A stretch of DNA of 50,346 nt from Solibacteraceae bacterium (lineage in GTDB: Bacteria; Acidobacteriota; Terriglobia; Bryobacterales; Bryobacteraceae). Below the pieces are notes generated by a model. The model worked only from the letters and a program-made list of their open reading frames with translations, was not told where the DNA came from and did not search any database. The translations under genes were made by a program, and so were the position numbers. The first letter of the stretch is position 1. Each line of letters begins with the position of its first letter. Below are positions 9,771-18,904 of the stretch, one piece after another. Location: NCBI GenBank assembly GCA_026984795.1, contig JALSRK010000049.1:1-50346 (forward strand), in the 5' to 3' direction.

Positions 9771-11102
9771 ATGGAAGAAGCAAAATCCGGTGATAGAAGT
9801 GAATCTGCATCCCGGCGCGAGTTCCTGAAACGCTCGGGAGGTACATTGTCGGCCGTGGGCCTGGGGTTGCTGAGCCGGACGCCGGGCTATGCCGCCGCCT
9901 CGGACACGATCCGCGTAGGCGTCGTCGGCTGCGGCGGCCGCGGTACCGCCGCAGCGATCAACGCCATGAACGCCGACGCCGGCGTCCGGATCGTCGCCAT
10001 GGCCGACATGCTGAGGGACCGCATGGAAGAGAGCCGGGCGAAGATGAAGGTGAAGCATCCCGACAAGGTCGCCGTCAAGGACGACCACATGTTCACCGGC
10101 TTCGACGCCTACAAGCACGTCATCGAGCTGGCCGACGTGGTGATCATCGCCAACGCCGCCAAGTTCCACCCGCTGCATCTGATGGCCGCCGTCGAGGCGG
10201 GCAAGCATGTCTTCGTAGAGAAGCCCCACGCGATCGACCCGGCGGGAGTGAAACGGGTCCGGGCGGCCTGCGATCTGGCGCGGAAGAAGGGCCTGTCGGT
10301 GGTCTCCGGCCTGCAGAGTCGCTACCACACCGGGTATCAAGAAACCCTGGCGAAGGTGCACGAGGGCGCCATCGGCGAGATCGTCACCATCCAGGAGACC
10401 TGGCTGCGGCCGCCCTACGTGCTGCGCAAGCGGCGGCCGGGCATGTCCGAAGTAGAGCACCAGGCCGCCAACCAGTACCACTTCCACTGGCTCTCGGGCG
10501 ACGACGTTCCGCAGACGCTCATCCACAACCTGGACCGCTCCCGGTGGGCGTTGCGCGAAGCGACGCCGGTGAAGGCCTGGGGCATGGGCGGCCGCTCGAC
10601 GCTCCACGGCGAGATCTACGGCGACGTCTTCGACCACCATGCCGTCGTCTACGAGTTCGCCGGCGGCGTCCGCGTTTACGCCTACTGCCGCACCATCGAC
10701 AACTGCTACAACGAGAACTCGAGCCTGATATTCGGAACCAAGGGCCGCTGCGACCTGCGCCGGCTCCGCATCACCGGCGAGACCAACTGGGAGAGCCCCC
10801 AGGAGAAGAGCAAGCGCAATGCTTACGATCTGGAGCACGTGGCCCTTTTCCAGGGCATCCGGGCGGGCAAGCCGGTGAACAACGGCGACTACATGGCCGA
10901 CAGCACGTTGATGGCGGTGATGGGCCAGCTCGCCTGCTACTCGGGCAAGGAGATCACCTGGGAGCAGGCCGCGGGATCGGACTTCTACTATCCGCCGAGG
11001 CCGGAGGAGTGCTCCCTCGAGATGGAGCCGCCCGTCAAGCCGGGGCCGGGCGGCATCTACCCCGTGGCTTTCACGCCGGGCGTCTCCAAGATCGAGCTAT
11101 GA
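9771..11102 (+). CDS. Tat-exported Gfo/Idh/MocA-family oxidoreductase
   Basis: The 443-residue protein starts with a twin-arginine signal (SRREFLKRSGG, residues 14-24, then a hydrophobic stretch to about 42). It is followed by a Rossmann NAD(P)-binding domain (RVGVVGCGGRGTAA) and the GFO_IDH_MocA catalytic domain with the conserved EKPHA. Members oxidise or epimerise sugars and inositols with tightly bound NAD(P). Export by Tat agrees with a folded, cofactor-loaded periplasmic enzyme of the glucose-fructose oxidoreductase type. The substrate is unknown. It follows an exported esterase in the same direction, suggesting a carbohydrate-processing pair, though each has its own -10 box. Confidence 0.9.
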   Translation: MEEAKSGDRSESASRREFLKRSGGTLSAVGLGLLSRTPGYAAASDTIRVGVVGCGGRGTAAAINAMNADAGVRIVAMADMLRDRMEESRAKMKVKHPDKVAVKDDHMFTGFDAYKHVIELADVVIIANAAKFHPLHLMAAVEAGKHVFVEKPHAIDPAGVKRVRAACDLARKKGLSVVSGLQSRYHTGYQETLAKVHEGAIGEIVTIQETWLRPPYVLRKRRPGMSEVEHQAANQYHFHWLSGDDVPQTLIHNLDRSRWALREATPVKAWGMGGRSTLHGEIYGDVFDHHAVVYEFAGGVRVYAYCRTIDNCYNENSSLIFGTKGRCDLRRLRITGETNWESPQEKSKRNAYDLEHVALFQGIRAGKPVNNGDYMADSTLMAVMGQLACYSGKEITWEQAAGSDFYYPPRPEECSLEMEPPVKPGPGGIYPVAFTPGVSKIEL

Positions 11103-11124
11103 AACGAGGCCGGCGGGCGCGGAA

Positions 11125-11772
11125 TCACCGCAGCTTGTAGGCGACGAGCATCCCGTCGTGCTTCTCGAGCGATGCCCGGATGACGACGCTCTCGTAGTCG
11201 GGGCTGTTCTGGACATAATCCAGGAAGTCGCGCATCGGCTCGGCGAAGCGGATGACGTTGTCGGCGACGACGACGGCGCCGGGTTTGAGCTTCGGTTCGA
11301 GGAGCTTCAGATACTGAAAATACTGGCTCTTGGCGGCATCGATGAAAACGAAGTCGAACTCTCCCTCGAGCTTGGGCAACGTCTCGAGGGCATCGCCTTC
11401 GACCACGGTGACGACCTTCTCCAGCCCCACCTTCTTCAGATTCTCGCGAGCTTCGGCCGCCCGCCGGGGGTTGATCTCGAGCGTATAGAGATGCCCGCCC
11501 GTCCGTTCGAAGCCGATGCCCATATTGATGGCGCCGAAGCCGCGCTCGGTGCCGACTTCGACGCCGCGCTGCGCGTTGCGGGATTGAACGAGGATCCTCA
11601 GCAGCATGGCGTCGCCGGGAGTCGTGGCCATCCCCGTGCGGTGAAACTGCTCGATGAATTTCTTGCGGAACTCAGCGCTCGTCCGGTTCGGGTTCTGGCC
11701 AGTGAGACTGGAACCGCAGGCGATGATGCCCGCTGCCAGTGCCGCCACCTTCCACGCGTTGGGTGTTCTCAT
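11125..11772 (-). CDS. Exported SAM-dependent O-methyltransferase (family 3-like)
   Basis: The 215-residue product is a class I methyltransferase of the caffeoyl-CoA/catechol O-methyltransferase group: RGVEVGTERGFGAINMG is the SAM-binding motif I, YTLEINPRRAAEARENL carries the acidic ribose ligand, and FDFVFIDAAKSQYFQYL is the following family motif. It is preceded by an export signal with a lipobox-like I16-I17-A18-C19, so it may be a lipoprotein. The ATG at 11772 is chosen because AGGGAG lies 7 nt upstream; an upstream in-frame start at 11856 would overlap the quinone oxidoreductase gene. An exported SAM-dependent enzyme is odd, since SAM is cytoplasmic. Confidence 0.85.
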   Translation of the reverse strand: MRTPNAWKVAALAAGIIACGSSLTGQNPNRTSAEFRKKFIEQFHRTGMATTPGDAMLLRILVQSRNAQRGVEVGTERGFGAINMGIGFERTGGHLYTLEINPRRAAEARENLKKVGLEKVVTVVEGDALETLPKLEGEFDFVFIDAAKSQYFQYLKLLEPKLKPGAVVVADNVIRFAEPMRDFLDYVQNSPDYESVVIRASLEKHDGMLVAYKLR

Positions 11773-11852
11773 GGTGAATCTCCCTCTCGTCGAGTTTGCT
11801 GAATTCGAGGTTCCTACGCCCAGCGCCGCGGATGAGCTGCCGAGGCCCGAGC

Positions 11853-12821
11853 TCACGGCTCGAGCAACAGTTTGCCGGAGGTCTGGCGTCCCTCGAGGTC
11901 GCGGTGGGCCTGGGCGGCCTCACTCAAAGGATAGACGCGATGGATGCGGATCTTCAAATCGCCGCTCTCAATCCAGCCGAGCACGGCTTCGGCGCGAGTG
12001 AGCAGTTCCTCGCGATTCGTGCAGTAGTGGAACAGCGTGGGCCGGGTCAGGAACAGCGAGCCCTTCTGGCTCAGCAGCAGCGGCCTGAACTCGGGCACCG
12101 GCCCGCTGGCGTTGCCGAAGGTGACCATCATCCCCCGGGGGCGAAGCGAGTTGAGGGACCCCTCCCAGGTGGCGGCGCCGACCGAATCGTAGACGACATC
12201 GACGCCGCGGCCGTCCGTGATCCGCTTGACCTCGGCGACGAAGTCCTGCTCGGTGTAGACGATCACCTCGTCGGCGCCCGCCTCGCGCGCCCGCCGAGCT
12301 TTCTCGAGCGTACCGGCGGTGCCGATCACCCGGGCGCCCCGCAGCTTCGCCATCTGCACGATGAGTAGCCCCGTGCCGCCGGCGGCGGCGTGGACCAGGC
12401 AGGTGTGGCCCGGCTCGAGCGGGAATGTGGAGTGGGTGAGGTAGTGGGCGGTCATCCCTTGCAGCATGGCGGCGGCGGCAGTGCGGAAGTCTACGCTGTC
12501 GGGCAACTTGACCACCTGCCAGGCAGGAACGGCGGCGAACTCGGCGTACGCCCCGCGGGACATGCCATAGGCGACGCGGTCGCCGAGGGTAAAGCCCTCC
12601 ACGCCGGGACCCAAGGACTCGATGGTGCCGGCCGCCTCCATGCCGGGGGTGAACGGAGGTTCCGCCGGATAGAGTCCGCTGCGGTGGTAGGTGTCGATAT
12701 AGTTGACGCCGATGGAGGCGATCTTGACGAGAACCTCGCCGCGCCCCGGCTGGGGAACAGGAACGTCCTTCAGGGCGAGCCGCTCGGGCCCGCCGTGCTG
12801 TTCAACGAGGATTGCTTTCAT
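11853..12821 (-). CDS. Zinc-independent quinone oxidoreductase (medium-chain reductase family)
   Basis: The 322-residue protein belongs to the medium-chain dehydrogenase/reductase superfamily, quinone oxidoreductase branch. It shows the N-terminal GroES-like domain (GEVLVKIASIGVNYIDTYHRSG, with Asn-Tyr-Ile-Asp typical of zeta-crystallin/QOR) and a Rossmann domain with VHAAAGGTGLLIVQMAKL. The zinc ligands of alcohol dehydrogenases are absent. Such enzymes reduce quinones or enals with NADPH. Length is normal. The ATG is at 12821, 47 nt downstream of the preceding minus-strand gene, so it may sit at the end of the ilv-cimA transcript. Confidence 0.92.
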   Translation of the reverse strand: MKAILVEQHGGPERLALKDVPVPQPGRGEVLVKIASIGVNYIDTYHRSGLYPAEPPFTPGMEAAGTIESLGPGVEGFTLGDRVAYGMSRGAYAEFAAVPAWQVVKLPDSVDFRTAAAAMLQGMTAHYLTHSTFPLEPGHTCLVHAAAGGTGLLIVQMAKLRGARVIGTAGTLEKARRAREAGADEVIVYTEQDFVAEVKRITDGRGVDVVYDSVGAATWEGSLNSLRPRGMMVTFGNASGPVPEFRPLLLSQKGSLFLTRPTLFHYCTNREELLTRAEAVLGWIESGDLKIRIHRVYPLSEAAQAHRDLEGRQTSGKLLLEP

Positions 12822-12868
12822 AGGGGAACCTCATCCAGGATACCCGAAGCGGGCCGGCCCGACGCTCA

Positions 12869-13453
12869 TCAGCAGCCGCGGTCCGGCGTGGGGGGCCGAA
12901 AGCCGAAGAGATCCCGGGCCAGCGCCCTGGCGTGCACCCAGCAGGTGAAACCCGCCAGGTAGGCGAGGACGAAGGGGAACGAGACCAGGCCGGCGGCGGT
13001 CCGCACCACTCCGGCGCCGCTGAGGCCGGCCCGATAGGCGACGAAAGCCCGGATGGTGCGCCAATTGGACCAGTCGCACCAAAAGAAGTCGGCGTTCTCG
13101 TTGACGATCAGGACCTTGGCGGGGAGCAGGGCGGCCAGCGCCCACTTCCACCTGGTCATCAGCGGCTCGCCGGTGCAAAGGATGACAAGCACGCCGTAGC
13201 GCCCGGCGCGCAGCTCGGAGAGCAGACGCCTGCGGCCCGCACGGCCCCGGTGTTCGGCGACGTTCCAGAGGCGGCTTTGCGAAGAGAGCGGCCGCGGCCG
13301 GCCGGGAAAACAAGTCACCACGTCCAGGCGGCCGGCGCGCGGCTCCATTCGGCGGAACCGCTCGACAAAGGCTTCGGTTACGCGGCGGGAGCCGCTTTCG
13401 ACGAGCAGGATCCGGTCCAAGTGAGGAACGCGGCGCCGGAAGAAGTAGCGCAT
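12869..13453 (-). CDS. Unknown protein with C-terminal membrane segment, distal gene of the ilv operon
   Basis: I do not recognise this 194-residue product. The N-terminal half is Arg-rich and alternates hydrophobic strands with charged helices (LDRILLVESGSRRVTEAFVERF, LDVVTCFPGRP, YGVLVILCTGEPLMTRWKWALAALLPAKVLIVNENADFFW), suggesting a Rossmann-like fold such as that of glycosyltransferases. The C-terminal part has one hydrophobic segment (TAAGLVSFPFVLAYLAGFTCW). It starts 57 nt after cimA in the same direction and is probably co-transcribed. No direct link to amino-acid synthesis is visible. Confidence 0.6.
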   Translation of the reverse strand: MRYFFRRRVPHLDRILLVESGSRRVTEAFVERFRRMEPRAGRLDVVTCFPGRPRPLSSQSRLWNVAEHRGRAGRRRLLSELRAGRYGVLVILCTGEPLMTRWKWALAALLPAKVLIVNENADFFWCDWSNWRTIRAFVAYRAGLSGAGVVRTAAGLVSFPFVLAYLAGFTCWVHARALARDLFGFRPPTPDRGC

Positions 13454-13510
13454 CGACCTATCGGGGCTCCCTCAGCGCAGCCGCATGGAGGCTGAAGTGG
13501 GAAGGCCGCC

Positions 13511-15118
<1,608 letters not shown>

Positions 15119-15150
15119 GTTGCCAACGGGTTCGGGCCCGACCGCCCGGA

Positions 15151-16176
15151 TCAGGACTGATCTGCCGGAACCCCCTCCTCTTTGTGCCGTTTCAAGAAGG
15201 TCATCATCTGTCGAAGCTCGGCACCGACCCTCTCTATCAGATGATCCCGGGCGGCCTCGCGCATCTTCACGAAGTTCTTGCGCCCGGTCTTGTTCTCTTC
15301 GATCCACTCTTTGGCGAACTCGCCGGACTGGATCTCGGCCAGAATCCGTTTCATCTCCTCGCGGGTCTGATCGTTGATGATCCGCGGCCCACGGGTATAG
15401 TCGCCGTATTCGGCCGTGTCGGAGACCGAGTACCGCATGTAGGACAGGCCGCCCTCGTAGATCAGATCGACAATCAGCTTCAATTCGTGGAGGCACTCGA
15501 AGTAGGCGATCTCCGGAGCGTAGCCAGCCTCGACCAGGGTCTCGAACCCAGCTTGGATCAATGCGGAGCAGCCGCCGCAAAGCACCACCTGCTCGCCGAA
15601 CAGGTCGCTCTCGGTCTCCTCGCGGAAAGTAGTCTCGATCACGCCGGCCTTCAGGCAGCCGAGAGCCAGGGCGTAGGCGAGAGCGCGCTCGAGCGCCTTA
15701 CCGGAAGGGTTCTGGTGAACGGCGACGAGAGCCGGGACTCCGACATCCTCGACGAACAGCTCGCGGACGCGGTGGCCCGGGGCCTTGGGGGCGATCATGG
15801 AGACGTCGACGTCGGCCGGCGGCTTGATGGTGCCGAAGTGGATGTTGAAGCCGTGGGCGAACATGAGGGTCTTGCCGGCCTTCAAATGCGGAGCGATGTC
15901 CTTCTCGTAAACGGGGGCCTGTACGTGGTCGGCGACCAGCATCATGATGACGTCGCCCTGGGCGGCGGCCTCGGCGGTGGTCATCACGGGAAGCCCGGCG
16001 GCCTCGGCTTTCTTCCAGTTGTCGCTTCCCGGCAACTCGCTGACGACGACGTCTAAACCGGAGTCGCGCAGATTCAGCGCATGGGCGTGCCCCTGGCTGC
16101 CGTAGCCGATGATCGCAATCTTGAGGTCCTGGAGGTGGGAAAGATCCCCGTCCTGTTCGTAATATCGTTTAGCCAT
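15151..16176 (-). CDS. ilvC: Ketol-acid reductoisomerase, class I
   Basis: The 341-residue enzyme isomerises and reduces 2-acetolactate and 2-aceto-2-hydroxybutyrate in valine/isoleucine synthesis. The Rossmann motif is [17 protein letters not shown] (20-36); the C-terminal helical domain carries the Mg-binding acidic residues ([13 protein letters not shown] and [17 protein letters not shown]). The cofactor loop after strand 2 reads [12 protein letters not shown] (43-54) where most class I enzymes have VGLR-x-GS-x-SW: Glu47 follows the strand, and the usual Arg and last Ser are Leu48 and Asn53, suggesting altered NADPH/NADH preference. It starts 4 nt after ilvN stops. Confidence 0.96.
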   Translation of the reverse strand: MAKRYYEQDGDLSHLQDLKIAIIGYGSQGHAHALNLRDSGLDVVVSELPGSDNWKKAEAAGLPVMTTAEAAAQGDVIMMLVADHVQAPVYEKDIAPHLKAGKTLMFAHGFNIHFGTIKPPADVDVSMIAPKAPGHRVRELFVEDVGVPALVAVHQNPSGKALERALAYALALGCLKAGVIETTFREETESDLFGEQVVLCGGCSALIQAGFETLVEAGYAPEIAYFECLHELKLIVDLIYEGGLSYMRYSVSDTAEYGDYTRGPRIINDQTREEMKRILAEIQSGEFAKEWIEENKTGRKNFVKMREAARDHLIERVGAELRQMMTFLKRHKEEGVPADQS

Positions 16177-16180
16177 CTTA

Positions 16181-16738
16181 CTAGTTCAACACTCCTTTGT
16201 TTACGCGGTGATTGTTCTTCGCCTCGTCGCCGGCCGGGACAGGGGGCGAGAGCCGGGGTTTGCGGGACTCCAGCGAGACGGCGACCACTCCCGAGCGCGT
16301 CACCTCGATTTCGCCGTAGCCGCGCATCACGTTGATGAACTCGTCGAGCTTCTCGGTTTCGCCGGTGACCTCGATGGCGAAACCATCCACCGAGGAGTCC
16401 ACCACGCGGGCGCCGAAAATCTCGGCCTCTTTCAGGATCGCCGCCCTGGCGGCCCGCGGCGCGCGCACCCGCATCAAGAGCATCTCGCGCGTCACCGAGG
16501 GCGTATCGGTCACGTCGATCGCCTGCAGGACGTTCACCAACTTGTTGATCTGCTTGATCACCTGGCGGCGCAGCTGCGGATCGATATCCACGACAATCGT
16601 CATTCGGGAAAGCTCCGGATCCACCGTCCGGGCCACCGTGAGGCTTTCGATATTGTACCCCCGGGAGCTGAGCACTCCGGTGACGCGGAGCAACGCCCCA
16701 GGTTTGTTCTCGAGCAGTAGAGAAATCGTTTGCAGCAT
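16181..16738 (-). CDS. ilvN: Acetolactate synthase small (regulatory) subunit
   Basis: The 185-residue product has the N-terminal ACT domain (about 2-75: [29 protein letters not shown]) followed by the C-terminal ACT-like domain typical of IlvN/IlvH ([19 protein letters not shown]). It binds the large subunit, raises its activity and confers feedback inhibition, usually by valine. The C-terminal tail after about residue 160 is longer and less conserved than usual. It starts 14 nt after ilvB with AGGAGG upstream, and ilvC follows 4 nt later, so the three genes form one operon. Confidence 0.95.
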   Translation of the reverse strand: MLQTISLLLENKPGALLRVTGVLSSRGYNIESLTVARTVDPELSRMTIVVDIDPQLRRQVIKQINKLVNVLQAIDVTDTPSVTREMLLMRVRAPRAARAAILKEAEIFGARVVDSSVDGFAIEVTGETEKLDEFINVMRGYGEIEVTRSGVVAVSLESRKPRLSPPVPAGDEAKNNHRVNKGVLN

Positions 16739-16752
16739 GGCGGGCGGACCTC

Positions 16753-18486
16753 CTATTCGACGGGCTCCTCGACGGGCTTCGGCTCTTCGAAAATCATTTC
16801 GCTGATGGCCCCGCCGGCGGGAACCATCGGATACACGTTCTCATACGGCGAGACCTTGACATCCAGCAGATAGGGGCCGGGCTCCTTCACCGCTTCCTCG
16901 AGCGCCGGACGAAGGTCGCCCGGGCTCTCCACGGTGCGCCCCGGCAGGCCGTAGGCGGCCCCCAGATGCTCGGCGCGGGGGAAGTTGTCGAGGGTCACCG
17001 CACAGAGGCGGTTGTTGTAAAACAGCGTCTGCCACTGGCGGACCATGCCGAGGTAGCCGTTGTTGACGACGACGATCTTGATGGGCAAGCCGTTGGAAGT
17101 GATCGTGGACAGCTCCGGGATCGACATCTGGAAGCCGCCGTCGCCGACAACCGCGAAAACGAGTTTGTCGGGCCGGGCGAACTGCGCTCCCACTGCGGCG
17201 GGCAAGCCGAAGCCCATCGAACCAAGCCCGCCGGAGTTGATCCACAGCCGGGGATGGCTGAAGCGCATGAACTGAGCGCACCACATCTGGTGCTGGCCCA
17301 CGTCGGCGCAGACGATCGCCTCGCCGTTGGAGAGGCGGTCCACCTCGGCGATGACGTGCTGCGGCTTGATCTCGGTGTCAGAGACGGCCGGCTCGAGGGG
17401 ATGCTCGGCCTGCCAGCGGCGGATCTCATCCCACCACGCGGCCCGCGCCGGCGCGTTCCGCTCTCTATGGTACGGGGCCAGTTCCTCGAGAACCTTGATC
17501 AGTTTCTTGAGCACCCGCCTGGCGTCGCCGACGATCGGCAGGTCCGCCGCCCGGTTCTTGCCGATCTCGGCCGGGTCGATGTCGATATGGATCACTTTGG
17601 CATGGGGAGCGAAAGCCGACAAGCGCCCCGTGACCCGGTCATCGAAACGGGTACCGACAGCGATCAGCAGGTCGGTGTGAGTCATGCCCATATTGGCGGC
17701 GTAGCTGCCGTGCATGCCCGGCATACTGATGAAGTTCGGGTGGCCCGAGGGCAGGGCTCCGAGAGCCATCAGCGTAGTCACCGCCGGAGCTTCGATGAGT
17801 TCGACGAAGCGGCGCAACTCTTCGGAGGCGCCGGAGGTGACGATGCCGCCGCCGGCGTAGACCATCGGCCGCTCGGCCTCCCAGATCATTTGCGCCGCCC
17901 GGCGGATCTGCCCCGTGTGGCCTTCGGAATAGACCTTGTAGCCGGGCAAGTGAATCTCGGTGACCGGAGTGTAATGGCACCCCTCCTGCAAGACATCTTT
18001 CGGAAGATCCACCAGCACGGGGCCGGGCCGCCCGGTCGAGGCGAGATAGAACGCCTCATGGATGACCCGCGGCAGCTCCGCCGTGCTCTTGACCAGGAAG
18101 TTGTGCTTCGTCGCCGCCCGGGTGATGCCGAAGGTGTCGGCCTCCTGGAAGGCGTCGCTGCCGATCAGCTTGGTGTGGACCTGACCCGTCAAGGCCACAA
18201 TGGGTACCGAGTCCATCATCGCGTTGACCAGGCCGGTCGTCAGGTTCGTCGCCCCTGGGCCGGACGTGGCGCAGCAGACGCCGGTGCGCCCGGTCGCCAT
18301 CGCATAACCGCTGGCGGCGAAGGCCGCGTTCTCTTCATGACGTACCAGGACATGGCGGATCGGGTGCTCGTACATGGCGTCGTAAAGGGGCAGCAGGACG
18401 CCGCCCGGATACCCGAAAATGCAGTCCACCCCCTCCCGGACCAGGCACTCGAGCAGAATCTCAGAGCCGGTCATCAATTTCGACAT
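16753..18486 (-). CDS. ilvB: Acetolactate synthase large (catalytic) subunit
   Basis: The 577-residue thiamine-diphosphate enzyme joins two pyruvates, or pyruvate and 2-oxobutyrate, in the first common step of valine/isoleucine synthesis. The N-terminal pyrimidine-binding domain has the catalytic Glu51 in VRHEENAAFAASGYA, and the C-terminal domain has the ThDP motif GDGGFQMSIPELSTI...NNGYLGMV. The middle FAD-binding domain is present (GTRFDDRVTGRLSAFAP). Length is normal. The ATG at 18486 has AAGGAAGGG about 8 nt upstream. It is the first gene of the operon and is preceded by an attenuator leader. Confidence 0.97.
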   Translation of the reverse strand: MSKLMTGSEILLECLVREGVDCIFGYPGGVLLPLYDAMYEHPIRHVLVRHEENAAFAASGYAMATGRTGVCCATSGPGATNLTTGLVNAMMDSVPIVALTGQVHTKLIGSDAFQEADTFGITRAATKHNFLVKSTAELPRVIHEAFYLASTGRPGPVLVDLPKDVLQEGCHYTPVTEIHLPGYKVYSEGHTGQIRRAAQMIWEAERPMVYAGGGIVTSGASEELRRFVELIEAPAVTTLMALGALPSGHPNFISMPGMHGSYAANMGMTHTDLLIAVGTRFDDRVTGRLSAFAPHAKVIHIDIDPAEIGKNRAADLPIVGDARRVLKKLIKVLEELAPYHRERNAPARAAWWDEIRRWQAEHPLEPAVSDTEIKPQHVIAEVDRLSNGEAIVCADVGQHQMWCAQFMRFSHPRLWINSGGLGSMGFGLPAAVGAQFARPDKLVFAVVGDGGFQMSIPELSTITSNGLPIKIVVVNNGYLGMVRQWQTLFYNNRLCAVTLDNFPRAEHLGAAYGLPGRTVESPGDLRPALEEAVKEPGPYLLDVKVSPYENVYPMVPAGGAISEMIFEEPKPVEEPVE

Positions 18487-18562
18487 AGACGCTACCCTTC
18501 CTTATTCGTACTCAAAGCTCCGGTGTTGCCGTGACGTCAGGAGATCAAGGAGGCGCCGATAA

Positions 18563-18606
18563 GGAAAAAGGCCATCGGCTGAGCTGTCCGCCCCGCCGAT
18601 GGCCTT
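18563..18606 (-). terminator. Attenuator terminator of the ilv operon leader
   Basis: On the minus strand AAGGCCATCGGC (18606-18595) and GCCGATGGCCTT (18579-18568) form a perfect 12-bp stem with a 15-nt loop, followed by a run of T (complement of 18565-18569). It lies between the leader peptide and ilvB, 77 nt before the ilvB start, so it can only act on ilv transcription. Confidence 0.9.
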
Positions 18607-18638
18607 CCGAATCCCGGTAAAGCCCAATCAGGCGGGGC
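18590..18638 (-). promoter_or_regulatory. Predicted antiterminator pairing segments
   Basis: GCCCCGCC over the last leader codons (complement of 18631-18638) is perfectly complementary to GGCGGGGC (complement of 18590-18597), which overlaps the 5' arm and loop of the terminator. The two structures are mutually exclusive. A ribosome stalled upstream on Val/Ile codons would leave the first segment free to pair and disrupt the terminator; a ribosome at the stop codon would cover it. Confidence 0.75.
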
Positions 18639-18708
18639 CGCCTACGATGACCTCAATAATGCTAATGCTTACGGCAACCGTGAGAGCAGAGGAGTTCCCC
18701 ACGCGCAC
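18628..18708 (-). CDS. ilv operon leader peptide (attenuation)
   Basis: This short frame encodes a peptide ending in LTVAVSISIIEVIVGGPA. Within twelve consecutive codons, eight are Val (GTT, GTA, GTC, GTA) or Ile (ATT, ATT, ATT, ATC). The operon makes exactly these two amino acids. The stop codon (18628-18630) is followed 21 nt later by the terminator hairpin. The start is uncertain: GTG 18708 gives 26 residues, GTG 18702 gives 24, and GTG 18756, close to the predicted transcription start, gives 42. No good ribosome binding site distinguishes them. It resembles ilvL/ivbL leaders of enterobacteria in design, including the Gly-Pro-Ala-like end, but not by alignable sequence. Confidence 0.8.
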   Translation of the reverse strand: MRVGNSSALTVAVSISIIEVIVGGPA

Positions 18709-18762
18709 CCCGGCTGTACGAAGATCCGACAGCCCGGCAATCGAGAAAAACTCCACGTAACC

Positions 18763-18791
18763 AGCCTACACTGAAAGCCAGCCAAATGCAA
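18763..18791 (-). promoter_or_regulatory. Putative promoter of the ilv leader
   Basis: On the minus strand TTGCAT (18791-18786) and TAGGCT (18768-18763) are separated by 17 nt. Each box matches the consensus at three positions. The predicted start would be near 18756, upstream of the leader peptide. TAGGCT also occurs at the tldD start. Confidence 0.35.
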
Positions 18792-18891
18792 GAGAGATGT
18801 CGCATAAGTATTACCAATCATTCCATTAACGAACATCCTGCGAGGGTCCTGCCCGGGGCGGCCGCAGCGCCGCCCGAAAACGGGGCGTTGA

Positions 18892-18897
18892 TAGAAT
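18892..18897 (+). promoter_or_regulatory. -10 box (TAGAAT) of lpdA
   Basis: TAGAAT matches the -10 consensus at 5 of 6 positions and ends 7 nt before the ATG at 18905. The transcript would therefore start at or next to the start codon, giving a leaderless mRNA. No clear -35 box is seen. Confidence 0.55.
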
Positions 18898-18904
18898 GGT
18901 TCCA

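Noticed and set aside
15119-15580. Extension of the cimA frame upstream to 689 codons
   Set aside because: The added part overlaps ilvC in another frame and is Arg/Gly-rich; the conserved N-terminus MKIQTFDTTLRDG begins at 15118.
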